Shown: positions 32,591-45,964 of the stretch, one piece after another
Layout: the number at the start of each line of letters is the position of its first letter
Numbering within the stretch: position 1 is the first letter of the stretch
Source: Pyrrhosoma nymphula
Lineage: Eukaryota > Arthropoda > Insecta > Odonata > Coenagrionidae
NCBI GenBank assembly: GCA_963573305.1
Contig: OY754335.1
Span: forward strand, 54,271,985 to 54,335,984
DNA length: 64,000 bases
Reading direction: 5' to 3'
The notes under the pieces: generated by a model
What the model saw: the letters and a program-made list of their open reading frames with translations, nothing else
The model's database searches: none
Told to the model about the DNA's origin: nothing
Position numbers and translations under genes: made by a program

Positions 32591-34916
32591 TTATAACTAT
32601 TTTATAAAGCAAATTATCCTAATTGCATCACTATAAATAAAGTTTTACGCAATTAGCATTGGTTTTCGAGGGTTTCACGCTTACTTACAACCGTCATAGG
32701 GCTAATTGAAGAAAACTCCTCGTAAAAATGGGTTTTGAAATAATCTCTTCATTGGGTTATTTCGAAAGGTCCAACATTATAAAAAGAAGCTAAATGCCAT
32801 TACCTCTGATAGCGCTCAAAATTTACAATGTTTTAAAAACGCAAAAACTCCTGAATTTGTATACTTTGGACGAAATTATCAGTACGTTGGACGTAGGTAA
32901 ATTTATTATGCCTGAACAGGATGGTTTGGTTAATCTTGAGAGCATTTTTTTGCGTATGAACTTGTACTCACACAACTTTAAGGTATTGTATTTGAAATCT
33001 TAGTTGTAAGCGATTTATACTGTGATCATTGTATTTTATCTAGTTCCAAAGCATATTATGGTTTTATATTATCTACACAAGTAGCTAAATTAAGGCGCTG
33101 TTTTGGTTACTAAATTGTAGTATTCCGCAAGTATCACCAATGTTTAACGTAAATCGTTTAAAAATGAATGGAGGTGAACATAGAAGGCACTCTTACCAGT
33201 CTGTAATTTAAGTTATTTCAACGCTCAGTTTTTACTCTATACATACCTCCATGAATATCATACGAAAGGTGAATTATTAGATTACTGTTTGTCCTAAATA
33301 AGGATATGTTGTTGCTTATCATCAATGTTTCAATTGAAGATAACATAAAAGGGTCAGAGACATGACTCAGATCACCTACATTTCAAGTATTCTACAAACC
33401 ACGTAATTGAAAACTGTCCACGTTAATTTCCCAGTGGTGACACATGACCAATTGAAAAGTCAAACACAAGTTTCTCCATTAGTTCAACACAGTTACGATT
33501 AATTTCCAACCAACGGCGGACAAGGATAGCCGAAACATTATCTGGCGCTGAGGATTAAATGCAGCGGAAAAGTATATTTGAACAGTCGACGAAAGCTCAG
33601 CGCAACAACGATTCGTATCATACTCTACTCTCGCCTCTACTCGCCATCTTCCTCGGAACGAATTGTTTGAACTCACGGAACCTATCGGATTGGTCGTCTG
33701 AGTAAACACTTTATCTCGGTAATGCTACGTATTTGAGTGCCATATGCTGTGATTTTAGATCTCAACGGACATTACAATAAAAGGCTGGCTCACACTGAGA
33801 CTCGCGATAAGATAGGAGGGATAAGGGAGTAACCATAATAGAGATGATGGTTTTGAAAGGTCAATAAAATTGAGAAAAAACCACAAAAATATATCCAGGG
33901 AATCATTAATAACCGGCCAGAAATTAATTAGAAGATATATTGGAACTCACCTTAGATTAGATGTAAAATGTTGGAGGTTTTAAAGTATCGTTGATTTATT
34001 ACATAGATCACTCCCTCTGATATACCATTGAGGTGTGTAGGTACCTACTGAAAATTATTAATAGTGTCTTATGGTGAGTAAGGTATTGAAAACACTTTAT
34101 TGAGGATATTAATGATTGTACCTCGCGGTATTAAACGGAGAAGTGGAGTTGCGTGAAAGGGGTGTTAAGTGGAACATAAAATAGAGAGATAGAGTGTGTC
34201 TATGGACGATTCTATCTCTTAGCTGAGCTAACAGAAGATGTTAGAGGCTGATATACCAAACAATGAGACCACTAACCACCCTCTACAGTGTGGGAAGCAG
34301 GGACGAGTGGAAGGCAAATTGGTTACATGCTGTGAGAGAAGAGCAAGACAAGCGGCTATCATGGCAGAAAATTGTTGTGATGGACCGTTATAGGAGACGA
34401 CCGGCGTGAAAATTAGTCAAAAAACTTTCCAGACAAAATAAATCAATTTAACTTCATACACGTGTAAATAATTACCACTTTAACTCTAAGAAGTTTCTTC
34501 TGGCCAAATATCTTTGTTTGAAAGGGAAATGTAATTGTTCATATCATGAGCACAATTTATGATTGAATTTACCTACCTTACAAATTACTTCAAAGATTCT
34601 TGGCAAGATGTGCCCGTAATTGCAGAGTGCTAATACGCTACGGACATACTGACCATAAAATAATTCGGTTTTAAAAGGAAGATAGAGGAACGTTTGAGAA
34701 AAGGGTAGCGGCTTTCACAATATCAGTTTCCGAGTTTTTATGAGTTGGTCAAGAATAATGTGTTGGAAGACGAATCCTGAATCTACACAATTTTGTCACT
34801 CTTTATTTCCTTACCAGAAAGAATGTGGTATTTCAACGGCTCTTATGATGGAATTAAATTAAACTGCTGCAGTTGTACTATCTACTTATATTTAATGTAT
34901 AATACACACAACATGT
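32591..34916. other. No gene seen
   Basis: Short frames at 32794-33003 (plus) and 33479-33709 (minus) are not recognised. Otherwise AT-rich. Confidence 0.45.
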
Positions 34917-34996
34917 GTTTCAACGCTTAGGGCGTCATCATCAAGTGTACATTAGTTATATCTATCCTGTCATCTGGCTGTTATGCCATCATCAGG
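34917..34996 (-). ncRNA. Two tandem hammerhead-like modules
   Basis: On the minus strand the first module (34996-34969) reads CCTGATGATG, a GGC...GCC hairpin, then GATGAC where GAAAC is expected. The second (34945-34917) reads CTTGATGATG, ACGC-loop-GCGT, then TGAAAC and ACATGTTG. Two modules in the same direction, about 50 bp apart, are the arrangement described for Penelope-like elements and retrozymes, which carry the ribozyme in tandem repeats. The second module also shares TGAAAC.ATGTTG with the palindrome at 6893. I infer a relic. Confidence 0.5.
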
Positions 34997-37739
34997 TACA
35001 ATATATGCAGTCTGCATTCAGACTAGATGAAACACAGCTCGTTAAAACTTTTAAACGTATATTAGGCTCAAGAATACAAAGCAAATTATCGTTCTCAGTT
35101 AGCGATGTGCCGTGCTTTGTGACGTTAATCGCAGTTGGACTGGATGTGCATTTCATAATACGTCATTAGATGTTCAAATGCAGGGATTAAAGCGAGGAAA
35201 AAAGAAAATAAGACAGAAAATAAAATCAGGATGAAATGAAACTGTAATAAAAAAGTAAATTCTCACGGAAATCATTGACTGATGAGAATTGTTTTAGGCA
35301 GAGAAAATTGTTTATCATTCTTGGGACTGGGATATGATCAGCGTTTTGTATTGCATCCACACCAACACAAAAATCAAGAACAAGTGAAGCTTTACGCATT
35401 ATTAACAGGTTGACATCCCTTGATATGGATTCTTCATTAATTTTGCTCTCTAATCTCCAGAGAGTGACCAAATTCTGCGATCAAAACCATGCAAGAATTA
35501 TTCTCAATCAGGTACTAGCGAAGAACAATCATCATAACAGGGCTTGGTGGCGTAATTGACTAAAAAATACTGGTATTGGGTAAATTGGGTCGTAATCACG
35601 CTCAAATCAAATAATTTCTTTAATGGTGAGTGTACACACATTTTTGTATCAATCTATCTTCCCATACAATTGGACGGAATAATGACACCGATTCCCCTCC
35701 CAATGAGTGCGTTTTAACTCAATGCCGAATTAAAATGAACTGAGCCGAAATGTGGCACTCAAATTCCACCCACGAGTAACTTTATTTACACACTCGTAAC
35801 AATATCTCGCTTCCACATGCACTGATATAATTTCCATCGGATAAAACTGTTTGATGCAGCATACGCTTTTGATTTCCGTAGGCAGACACGGTTTATCATC
35901 GATACGCATGTTGTGTCGCCCCCAGAGCAGTGTTTTATACACACTGCTCTTTGTATGATGTACCTAGACTAAATACATATTTAGTCCGGTATAATGTGAC
36001 AATATAGAGGAAGCAAAACATGGAGGCAATCACCTGGGCGAATCGTGGCATTAAAGATGGGAAAAGGGTGGAACTTTGCCAAAATTACTGATTTGAACTC
36101 GAAAGGGTGATAATGTGACAGCAGGGCGTTTCACGACGATGTTTACCATACAAACAAAACTGGATCAAAATACGTTGGTATTTTATGTGTACTCTTAACT
36201 TCTCAAATTACTCAACGGGTCAATTATTCCATTTCACCCAACGTTTCGATGGGAAAAAATTAGTTCTTACGTTGATATTTATTTGAAGCCAAAGACAATT
36301 TTGGGCTGGAGCTTGGAGCCAGAGACAACTTGGAACAAAGAAATGACATTACAGTATGCAATATTCACGTTACTTTGTTGGCTTAAATAGATCGTACAGA
36401 ACTATTGGTTTTAGGCAACATTTTATGTGGCTGTGCCTAAAATTTTGCTGGGGTGACAGGAGTGTCACTGGAAAGGAGTATCACACCGCTGATGGTGAGA
36501 TCACCCAAGATATAATTTATATTTCAAATATATGAAAAGGGAAGGTCGTGAAAAAGATGCACCTACGTAGAGCCCCTTTTTTCTCTTCTCAATAGTACCC
36601 AAGATTATGCTCCTACGCTGATGTGGTGCTGAATTCTTAGCAAAAATATAAATACGATTTAGTCATTATCGTTGTCCTTGTTTAGCATGTATGAGACTTT
36701 CTTATGTGCAAGATTATTTTATATTTTTTATTATTACCTGGTTTATTCAGGATTGTTGTTCAATGCTATATGATGCAAAACTCACTATGTTTTAACTGCT
36801 GTTATTCGCCAAGAGAGGTCAATAAATGGTGGTAATCGTCACCCGTTGAAACAATAGTCGTGGCTCATTGTACTCGCGACAGTAAGCGCCTTCATCCTAC
36901 AGTTAATGAGAACAATCCACCAGTCAGTTTTTGATTCCTTGAAAATTCAATCCAGAGACGGATCCTCGAGAGCTTCGCCTTCTTAAAGCTTCAAGAACGT
37001 AAGCCCTCAATGCCTCACTGCGCCCTTTGGGTTAAACTTTCCGACCTTGGCGCGGGGAAAATCACTTTCCGAGCGGCCGACTTGAAAAACTCCCTTTCTT
37101 TCCCTTATTCCAGCTCAAACAAATCGTCTTCCCTCTTCCATGTGACCTCTTAACTCCTTCAACGCTCCCTCCCCCCTCTTTACCCCCCACAACCTCTTCT
37201 TTCTCCATCCCTCCCCCCTTACTCCCCTCTTGACTCCCCTCATCCGAATACTCTCGTATAACGCTCTCCGGAAGCAGTGGAGATGTTTTTATACCGGTAC
37301 GTCGACGTTCGTCTTGTACCGCACTACACCATTATCTCAACTACAATGTATTTCTCAGCGAGAAGGATAGCTCCTTCAGCTGTAGTAGGCGTGAGCGGTT
37401 TTTTTGGGAGGGCGATGGCTTCAGGTAGAACATTCTTGCATGGTTTGACCTTTACCTTCCTCCCTCTTCTGTTCCCTCTCAAGAATTTTATGGCCCGACC
37501 AGTGTGGTCTTGAAACTTGGAGTAGGAATAAAGATGGAAAGAGGTTACGGTCTAACATACGTGTTCCCCGCTGTACAAACAAAGCAAACAAAGAAATATT
37601 TCCCGCAGTGTTAGATAAAGACGTTTCCAGACAAAAGGGTAGTATGTGGTCACACAAGTCGCATAAAATATGATTGCCATAACTTATTTAGCATGCTATT
37701 GTTACTTTCTAAAATAATATAAAAAAATTCTCCAATGTA
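34997..37739. other. No gene seen; pyrimidine tract 37135-37250
   Basis: A possible SINE remnant (35540-35605) has GGTGGCGTAATTGACT as a poor A box and GGGTCGTAATCAC as a poor B box. A long C- and T-rich tract lies at 37135-37250. Frames at 37277-37657 on both strands are not recognised. Confidence 0.35.
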
Positions 37740-38200
37740 CTTATATATATGGCAGTAAAACCTGAGAATGCCGGGAAAAGCACAAATGTGGACTTAATAT
37801 AGTGGGAATTGGGTACCTGAGAAGTTTTTGCGATTGAAGTAGGAGCGGTAGTGTTAGGAATAAGTGGGCATGGATGAATATTGGTTAGATTCCCAAGTAA
37901 TGGACGTATTTGAAAGGATTGTACTTCATTTGCTTGGCTATGTTGAGAGAATGGTTGAGAGTCGAATGGTGAAAGAGATTTATTTAAGGAGATTGAATAT
38001 TGTAGGAGGAAGGGGTAGGTCGAGAGTGTCATGAGTGACTGTGGAGAAAGAGACTCCTAAGAGAATGAATATTAAGGAATACTTAAGGAATCTTAACAGA
38101 AGGAGAGCGTTTACGAAGCAATGCATAAATGTAATAGACGCGAAAGAGGTATACAAGGATAGGGCATTAAGTAGGAAATTATTGAAAGAAAATCAGTAAA
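37740..38200 (+). pseudogene. LINE ORF2 C-terminal fragment (WFGHVERM-type)
   Basis: Successive blocks are visible across three frames: YGSKT at the start, then RNKWAWMNIG, then LAMLREWLRVEW (the WFGHVERM region, frame-shifted), and at the end NLNRRRAFTKQCINVIDAKE followed by VYKDRALSRKLL. The last block matches the NRRACM.RCM.V..AKEVCKDRS.WR tail of the same group as 3843-4180. Several frameshifts make it a dead, 5'-truncated copy. Confidence 0.75.
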
Positions 38201-38494
38201 ACACCTCACGTATGGGTCATCAATGATCCTTCATCATTGAATTTGATCATTTCTCGAGAATGTAGGCTTTACTAAATTTTTGTAATCGTGATAACCAAGG
38301 AGGATGTCTCATTTTAAAAATGAGGAATTTCTAACGCATAGATTTTGTCAGAAATTTAACACTTTGTAGTTGCTATGCTTTTTCAACTATTTGAAAAATA
38401 TATCAATTACGTAACGCTGTAATTGTCGTCACAGAGTCGCAAAAAAATCTTCAGTTGTGAGGTCTTTTCAGCGTATGGCATGAAAAAGTGAATT

Positions 38495-38830
38495 AAGCTT
38501 GTGTGTGCTGGTTTATTGGCTTCCCCTAAGTCACGGGTTCGAATCCCAGCAGTGACGGAGCATTTTTATGTGGAATCTCCCTTGTTGGATGCCATGTGCA
38601 GACTACTTTTAAGTACAGTATCCGTCCGTCGGGTGGGATGGTATAATTTTGAAGCCCTTGGCATCTTTCTTTCCCAGTAAGCTACAGCCAGTGCCGGACG
38701 TCACTCCTTTCCTGTTTCCCAATGTATGCCTTCTCATACCATCTGAAATTCCTGTCATTGACGGTACCTGTGAATTTTGCTGTCAGTAGCCTCCCCAAAT
38801 AACCAACCAATTAATAAGTCTTGGTTCAGT
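38495..38830 (+). repeat. tRNA-derived SINE, family D, copy 1
   Basis: GGGTTCGAATCCC at 38535-38547 is a textbook B box, preceded by an A-box-like GTGCTGGTTTATTGGC. It is followed by an AGCAGTGACGGAGC body and a TTAAGTACAGTATCCGTC block (38610-38627). The same body order recurs at 45965-46180, so they are copies of one SINE family. No terminal tail was identified. No cloverleaf forms. Confidence 0.6.
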
Positions 38831-39561
38831 AATATCAAATAATGGAATACATGTTAGCATAGCAAGCATAAGCATAAGTTCTCATTTTCTGCTATTTTCA
38901 GAAGACAAGTTCCCCCACACACAAATTAAGATCATTCAAATTTTATATGATGTATCCGCGCTAATTTAAGACGACTTTTGAGAGATAATGGTGCAAAAAA
39001 TACAAATGTAATAAAAAAATGAATTTAACTGACGAAGATAGTAAATGAGTTATGTGCTAAAGTGCTTTTCAGTCTTAAGTTTACATCAGAAAAAAGATAT
39101 GAGTGAGCTTAAAATAAATAATTAAAAAGCATTTTGAGACAGGTAAGATTTATAAACCGTGCGATAAAAATTCATTAAGAACGTTTAAGGAGGGAATGTA
39201 TACGATGAATTTTAAGAACGGCGATGGGGTGTAGGAGGGGGATGGGGGAAGGAGAGAGAAATATCAGCTAGGAGAAGGAAAAGGGATCTTCTTAAAAAAA
39301 AATAATAACTTAGATCACAGCTCGTTGAGCGCATTATTTTTCCTTTATGCCGACAGCTGGCCGACGATGCGAAGCACGGGAAGGCGATGAATTGCTAATA
39401 ATTGTATCGGAAAATGGAAAAGGCATGGATTAGTCGGCAGAGGACCTTTCTAGGAAGTAAAATGGAATTTCGGAGCGGCCCAAGTGAAATTTGCCTGGAG
39501 TATATCTCTCTCACATCTACGTCATAATCGCCAGTGACAATGTTAGTCTGAAGGATGTAAA
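38831..39561. other. No gene seen
   Basis: AT-rich. A G- and A-rich run lies at 39225-39295. Confidence 0.5.
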
Positions 39562-39643
39562 CACATAATTGTGTGAAATTCACAGTGAAAAATCATTTCC
39601 CTGGACTTGAATTTTTTCACTGTGAATTTCTCACAATTGTGTG
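39562..39643. repeat. Inverted repeat, about 32-bp arms
   Basis: The left arm 39562-39593 (AAATTCACAGTGAAAAA core) is inverted at 39611-39643 with two or three mismatches and one indel, leaving a 17-base loop. No hammerhead motif is present. It may be a small foldback element. Confidence 0.6.
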
Positions 39644-40814
39644 ACCATCAGCGGGTGACTCCTTTAAAGTTACTGCGCGTCAAGTTCCCCAGTTTTTTGA
39701 ATGTGTACACATGTCAAATAAATGCCTGGGGTATCTTTTTTCCCTCGCTTTTACTTTATACCATAACATTTTTCGACCACCTTTGCTTTGCCTTTGGATC
39801 AGCATGACATAGTCTCTGATAAATCTTTTTTTATAAATTTTTAATCTCACTGCAATATCTGACAATGGACTAGAGAGTGTTGTAGTTTGCAGGTTAATGG
39901 CTTTATGATACGTCTCTGGTGAAATTTTAAGCTGCATCTGGATCTATGAAAATATTTCTTGCTAAGCAGCCGTACAATGTGATGTGAACGGGATAAGCTA
40001 CACAAGCTTTTACAATTTGGGCCACATCTTCATAATATAACGCCTGAGCAAACGATTCCTATTTAAAAGTAGTCTCAGCAATGTTAATGACAGAAAATTA
40101 GTTGTAATCAAACGCTAGCAATTTCGTAATTATTTCAGTAAAAATAAAATCGAATCATAAATTTCGAAAAGGGTTCCTCTCGGATTTTTGAAAATCTTCA
40201 GGAGACAAAAAAACTTAATTTTTATCAAACCATTTGAAGTAAGTGCGCAGTTTTTTTCTAAATTCCCTGCTGAAAGCTTTATGAAAAGCAGATATCAGCT
40301 CTTCTTGCTCATGAAACGTCTTTCTATACGTATTGCTAAAAAATGAGGGAAAATGTTCATATTAAAACATTTCCGAGATTAGCCCTTTTTGAAATTCATG
40401 ATTCAATTAATACAATTTTTGTGTGGAGCCGTCTTACGGAAATCATTAAAAGTCAATCAATTCTAAGGCTGGGTGAGTGTATCCCACCACTATCTTTCCT
40501 ATCTTCAGCTAATTTCTTTGCATATTGACAGATTTTCTGTTTTAGGACCCTTTTTTATCGCTAATGTGGTTAAAGTGGTGAAATGCACAAAAATAATGTT
40601 TGGAAATTTCTTCAAAGGAATTAAACTCTCTCTGAATACTATCCACAGCTAATTAAAATCTAAGTTAGAAACTGTGAGTCACCAAAAGAGCATGTGGAAG
40701 AGGTGACAGGTGATATGGTGCCTTCCAAATATTTGATTATTTGCGAATGAAAAGAGTCGTAACGCACGTTTAATACAAGGCACAAGTGTTCTACTGATCC
40801 TGCCATATTCGCGA
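39644..40814. other. No gene seen
   Basis: Short frames only, AT-rich. Confidence 0.5.
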
Positions 40815-40859
40815 CTTTAAACTTAAAAAGGCCAGGACGTGGCCTTTTTAAGTTTAAAG
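40815..40859. repeat. Perfect hairpin, 20-bp arms, 5-base loop
   Basis: CTTTAAACTTAAAAAGGCCA (40815-40834) and its exact complement (40840-40859) flank GGACG. Perfect pairing suggests a recent origin. It is shorter than a typical microRNA precursor. Confidence 0.75.
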
Positions 40860-43800
40860 CCCCAACGGGGCTCTGCAATCAGCGAATTACTATAAAGACG
40901 TGTGTCTGGCATCGAAATCCGCTTATTCTAGTGCACCTGCACTTTGACCCCTTAGGCACGGCTATGGGTAATCGTACATCAACCAGCCTGAAATGTATTT
41001 GTTTTCTCACCAAAACAACTATTTTGAAGGGACGAATTCAAAAGAAAAACCTATTTTCAAAAATAAGCGTAGGCCTAGGCCACGTGTCTAGCTCTCTTGT
41101 TTAATCCAAGTGGTCGAATCCACTGATATAGTTAGGGACCTTAATGATAGTGGTGTAGTGAACAGTTACGTTAAAAATTTCCTGAATGGGTTGATGGTCT
41201 TAAGGCAGGCTGTTCCAAAAATATTTTTCACGGGATACTGGGAGTCAAAACTATTTAGTCCTCCTTTATATCTAATAGTTTTACTTTTGATAGACTTTCT
41301 ATCCGGTAATGTATTGATTTTCCGCGACTTAAACAGGTAAAAAAATATAAAAGCAGCTGATAATATTTTGGGGCGACGCTTGAGAGACTTTTCCATCACA
41401 TTGACCACTTCATTCCAATTCTAAGTGTGACTGGTTTGAAATTCAATTTTCTTCTGAAATCTTATTTTCTCTTCGTTATGCCTACCCTTCTCTTTCTCTC
41501 TCAATCCAGTACACGTCAGTCACTATTGAATGATCCAATTATCCGAGAAAAACAATTTTTCCCAATGTTGTACCTGTTTTTATCAGTCACATGAAAGAAT
41601 TTGTAATACCGAAACATGCTGCACTTTTCTGAGTGCGAATATACCACGCCTACCATTAGTAAGCATCTTAATAAATTAAACTTGGGTCGAATATAATTTG
41701 AATTCGTAGAGATGGATACAGAATGCTGACATCTCATAGTAGGTTCATACAATCCATTTAAGTCCTTATAGTAATAATAACAATTTTAGTCACCAGTAGA
41801 CAATACATATTTGCAGGTACTCTTCTATTTTTAACAACAGCATTTGAATGCAATGAAGTACAACATTCAATTATATTAGTTCCAAGTTTTACCAACAGTA
41901 CATCTTACTGTTACGCATACGTCAATTATATATATTGGAAGAGAGCGTTATTTGCAATGTAAATAAAATTCATCCCCTGATTATAGAGGTTTTTGGAATA
42001 AAATCAATTTTAACTTATATCTGTGTGGAAACTATCCTTTTTATTCAACCCATTAATAGCACGTTTTTTCACGTTTGAATATGCGGTTTATCATGAATTT
42101 AGCGTCAGCCTGCCGAATTGATTGAAAAATGTAGTTATTTCGACGCGACCTAGATTTACGGAGATTTTCGAAGCCAAAGCCAACGCCTGCAGCAAACAAA
42201 CCATATCGGTCCGCGCCGATAAATCCCGTGTTTTGCTCTCAAGTGTTGAGGCATTCAGACATGGGAGGGGGGAGGATTTCCCGGCGCCAATCTTGCCCTG
42301 CCCAGGGGAAGAAGACTGTAAGTCAATTAATCAATCCGTGGCGCTCTTGCCGGCGTAGGTACTTTCTCCAAACCACGGAGTACGGAGACTTCCTCCATCA
42401 ATTTCGCGCATCGTTTATCGCCCGTAACGCCACCGGGCGACGACAAGAAAGACTGAAGACTGGATGCCTCCATATGCGAATAACATCATTGAATGCGAAT
42501 TGAGTGCACATTTCCTATACTTATCCATCAACTTTAAATATTTTAGTTTTTTTCTCCTCTTTAATATTTGTAAACCAAGGAAGATGGCCATGCACTCAAA
42601 CGATCGAGTGGGAGCGCAATGCGGTCTGAAAAATTATAATTAGGATAAGTGGGAGAAGCAAAGAATAATATATTTGCTTGGTGATGAAAGTCAGAATAAT
42701 AAATTATTATGTCATAATTCCACTTTTTGAAGGTGTTATTCGCCTCTTGGATTTTATTTGCGCAGCTCTGTAAGACAAACGGATGAAGTTGGGGTTATTT
42801 TTTATCATGAAAAACAGGGCAATCTAAGTATTAAGTGTAATTTGCTTGGTGTAGTAAGACAACAATTTTTAGCGCATGTAAGATGAATATGGAGCAATAT
42901 GTGACCAAACATTAATGGAAATTCTTATTTTCATTTTTTCATTAACATTTTGTGACTTAGCTCGACTGAGAGTCACCATTGGTGTATCTATAATTAACAT
43001 TCGAGCAGGAAGAGATTTTCCTTTTGTCCGCTAAATGTATTTTATCAGTAGCTGCATGTTTCATTAAAAGAATGAAATGGTTGAAACGGGGCCTATGCCA
43101 ATACATTTCACGAGCTCATTTATTCATGTTCACTTCTATCTTTAAAAAGTCAACGCAAAGTGAAATTTGACGCAGCTGCCTCAATGGAGATGCATGAATG
43201 AGTCCGTGACTCTTTCATTATACTTTAAAATTTTTGTGACATTTAGTCATAGCATATTTAAAATAATAGGTATCAAGCATTAGTCAAACGATTAGATCAT
43301 TACTGATACATTTAATAGTTTTAATAGCTAGACTTAAGGCATCCAGAGTACTCGGTATATCCGGAGTCAGAATATGAGTCATTAAGCCTCATTATTTGAG
43401 AATTTAAATCAACCAGAAATATCAGAGGATATGGCTAACAAAATGAAACACACCGGCATAAACTCTCGTCAAGCAACAATCGTATTCGATATAAAAAAAG
43501 CCATCCTACTAAACTTTGAAAGATAATACTATCATAGCTATATTTTTTCTACACAAAAATATTTTAAGACTCAAGGTGACGTGGGAACTAAAATTTGTCT
43601 ACTGTAATCATTGAAGTAAAGTATATTCTGCTATAAAGCTGATGATATTTGTAAAAATAATTTTCTTTTTTTAACATAAATGTAAAAATTAGGGATATCA
43701 TTATTGCATTTAAATTAAAAAACTATTATCTGAAACTCATAGTACGGGAAAGTAAAAGCAAAAGCGTGTACGGTAAGCGTGTAGGTTGGTCTTTGAAAAC

Positions 43801-44835
43801 TTATGTGAGCATTGGAAATAATGGTAATAATAGCATATATGACAGCAGGAATTGGAGAGAGCTATTTTTCCCAAGGGTATAGATACTCAGGAAGGGTGGG
43901 TGTATGGATAAATATATGGAGAGTAGAAGTCCCGTGTGGACACTCAGGAGGGGCAGTCAGGAGAACTGCCAACAAATTTAGCGTCCCCGGGCCCCTTAGG
44001 GATGTTTTAGGCACACTCTCTTCTTCACGCAACCTGCCCCTGACGTCTCAGGAAGTCTAAGATTGAGAGCGATCCCCTTGGAGACCTCAACCCTTGAAAT
44101 TGTGACGCCAGAGTAACTCGTCCTCGCTCGGTGGTGGAATTCGAGCGAGGTTCAACATAAAAGTCAGCATGCCGTGTTTCAACGCTGATAGAAGATATTA
44201 AGATGCAGCTTACAATCGCGAAGTTTAAAAAAGGAATGAACATTTTTTACAGTTTTTCCTCGCTTAAAAAATCTTGCTAGAATACCTTCTATGATAACCT
44301 ACTTTCTTCCTTCAACCTTACCAAATAAGCAACCCATTTCGTCTATTTAATGAAATTTCTTGCTGACTTCACTGAGCATAAAATCCTGCGTCTTTTAACA
44401 CTGGGTGCGCTGAAACTGGATAGGATAAAGAAAATTTACAATCAATACTTAAGCAGTAAAATTGATGCAATTGTCCAAGGAATAATTGAGGGAATTATGA
44501 AGAGGACAAGCTATTTTATAGCTATGAGAGATGTTCACCTCGAAGTAAAAATATGATTCATTACTAAAAAATAGTAAATAACAGAATTTTATGATTGGAA
44601 ACATCCTAGCCACACTTAAAGTAAGGCTATAATAATTATTTTAATATTCAACTAAAATTGTAATTCAAGTTTCTCTAAATAAATATCATTCCATTGTTTT
44701 CCAATGGTTTATTGATATCGGAATTCAGTCATTGCAGCTTATTTCGTATTATGAGTATTCGCTTGACTATCCATATTATTGTGTCACCATAATTAAAGCA
44801 CGGAGAGCTAAAATAACGAGGAAATTATCATAGAT
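40860..44835. other. No gene seen; GC-richer 42120-42470 and 43920-44160
   Basis: Frames in the GC-richer stretches (42122-42358, 42228-42503, 43812-44060 plus; 44025-44243 minus) are not recognised. A 9-bp hairpin CCTCGCTCG/CGAGCGAGG lies near 44120-44151. The rest is AT-rich. Confidence 0.4.
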
Positions 44836-44905
44836 CTGGACTGGGCTTCGAACCCAGTTCCTCCAAATTGGCGTCGACTTAGCCACCTGATAAGCTATCA
44901 TTGTA
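44836..44905 (-). repeat. tRNA-like sequence (SINE head or tRNA pseudogene)
   Basis: On the minus strand AGGTGGCTAAGTCGACG (A-box match TGGCTAAGTCG, about 44891-44881) is followed by a perfect T-arm, CTGGG-TTCGAAG-CCCAG (44856-44840). The T-arm pairs five bases with a seven-base loop, as in a true tRNA. No acceptor stem closes the molecule, so I call it tRNA-derived and not a gene. Confidence 0.55.
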
Positions 44906-45964
44906 TTCACCTAACTTATGCCAGAACATAAACCACGATTTTCTTATTTCAGATCTAATACTTTTATTAAAGTACGTATATGCTCTATATTATCCTCTAG
45001 TATTGTAGGTTTCCCTAATTATATTTACAAATTACTTTGTTATAGGTACTTATGATATTTCGATTTTGTGGGAAATTTGTTTTATTCCTTTGGTTGAGGG
45101 TAAAATACTGCGTCAAATGCACTTTAATATTTAAATAACTTCTCATCGGCCACTGTTGGGGTCTATAAATTTGGGATATCCATTCTATTACACATATATT
45201 CTCATCGACGCTCCTGTGTTGCGGTTTTCCTAGTTAGGTGTGTTAATGAAGACTCAGGGATCCCATGGATCTAAAGAACAGAGGGCAAAGCATGCACCAA
45301 AGCACGTTATTACACCGGCAAAAAGTAATGAATTCATGATAGGACGCGGTGAATTTTCGTTCCTAAAAGGAACTAGGGCATCGATAGAAAAAAGGAAAGC
45401 TAGAATAAAGTAATCCATGATGAAAGAAGTAATGCATTAGAAGTATGTATTATGGAATGAATAAAAAATGGATTCCTTTCATCAATTGAATAAAAAATAG
45501 CATTTTCAATCGAAACAGTCTTTTTGTGATCATGCATGTATTTAGATATCATATGTTTCTTTTATTTTAAATTCGTTTCTTTGAACACTGCGTCTAAACT
45601 GAGATAAAGGTAAGGGAAATAAATAAAGCTAAAATATGAGGAAAAATAGCGAACAAGGTTTACATATCTCCCTCAATAATAGAGCTATTATCATACATTT
45701 TCCGCTGATTTAGGCATAAAAACGAAACAATTGAATGTGAAAGCCATATAGTCACCGTGTTCGTATGCACGAATGTATGCATTTTGATATCATTATTTTT
45801 CTTCAGTCCTTGTCAAGCTCATTAATTTCATAAATACCAACGGTACTCAACTAATTTTCATGTCGGAAGTAAAAATGACCGTTTTCAAAACAACGCTCTA
45901 AAGTTCATGATCAACTTGCACAAATGTTGTTGGTAGAAATATTAAACCTGTTTCTGTCACATTT
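44906..45964. other. No gene seen
   Basis: AT-rich, no recognised content. Confidence 0.5.

Noticed and set aside
44836..44905. tRNA gene on the minus strand
   Set aside because: Good A box and perfect T-arm, but no acceptor pairing and no clear anticodon loop.
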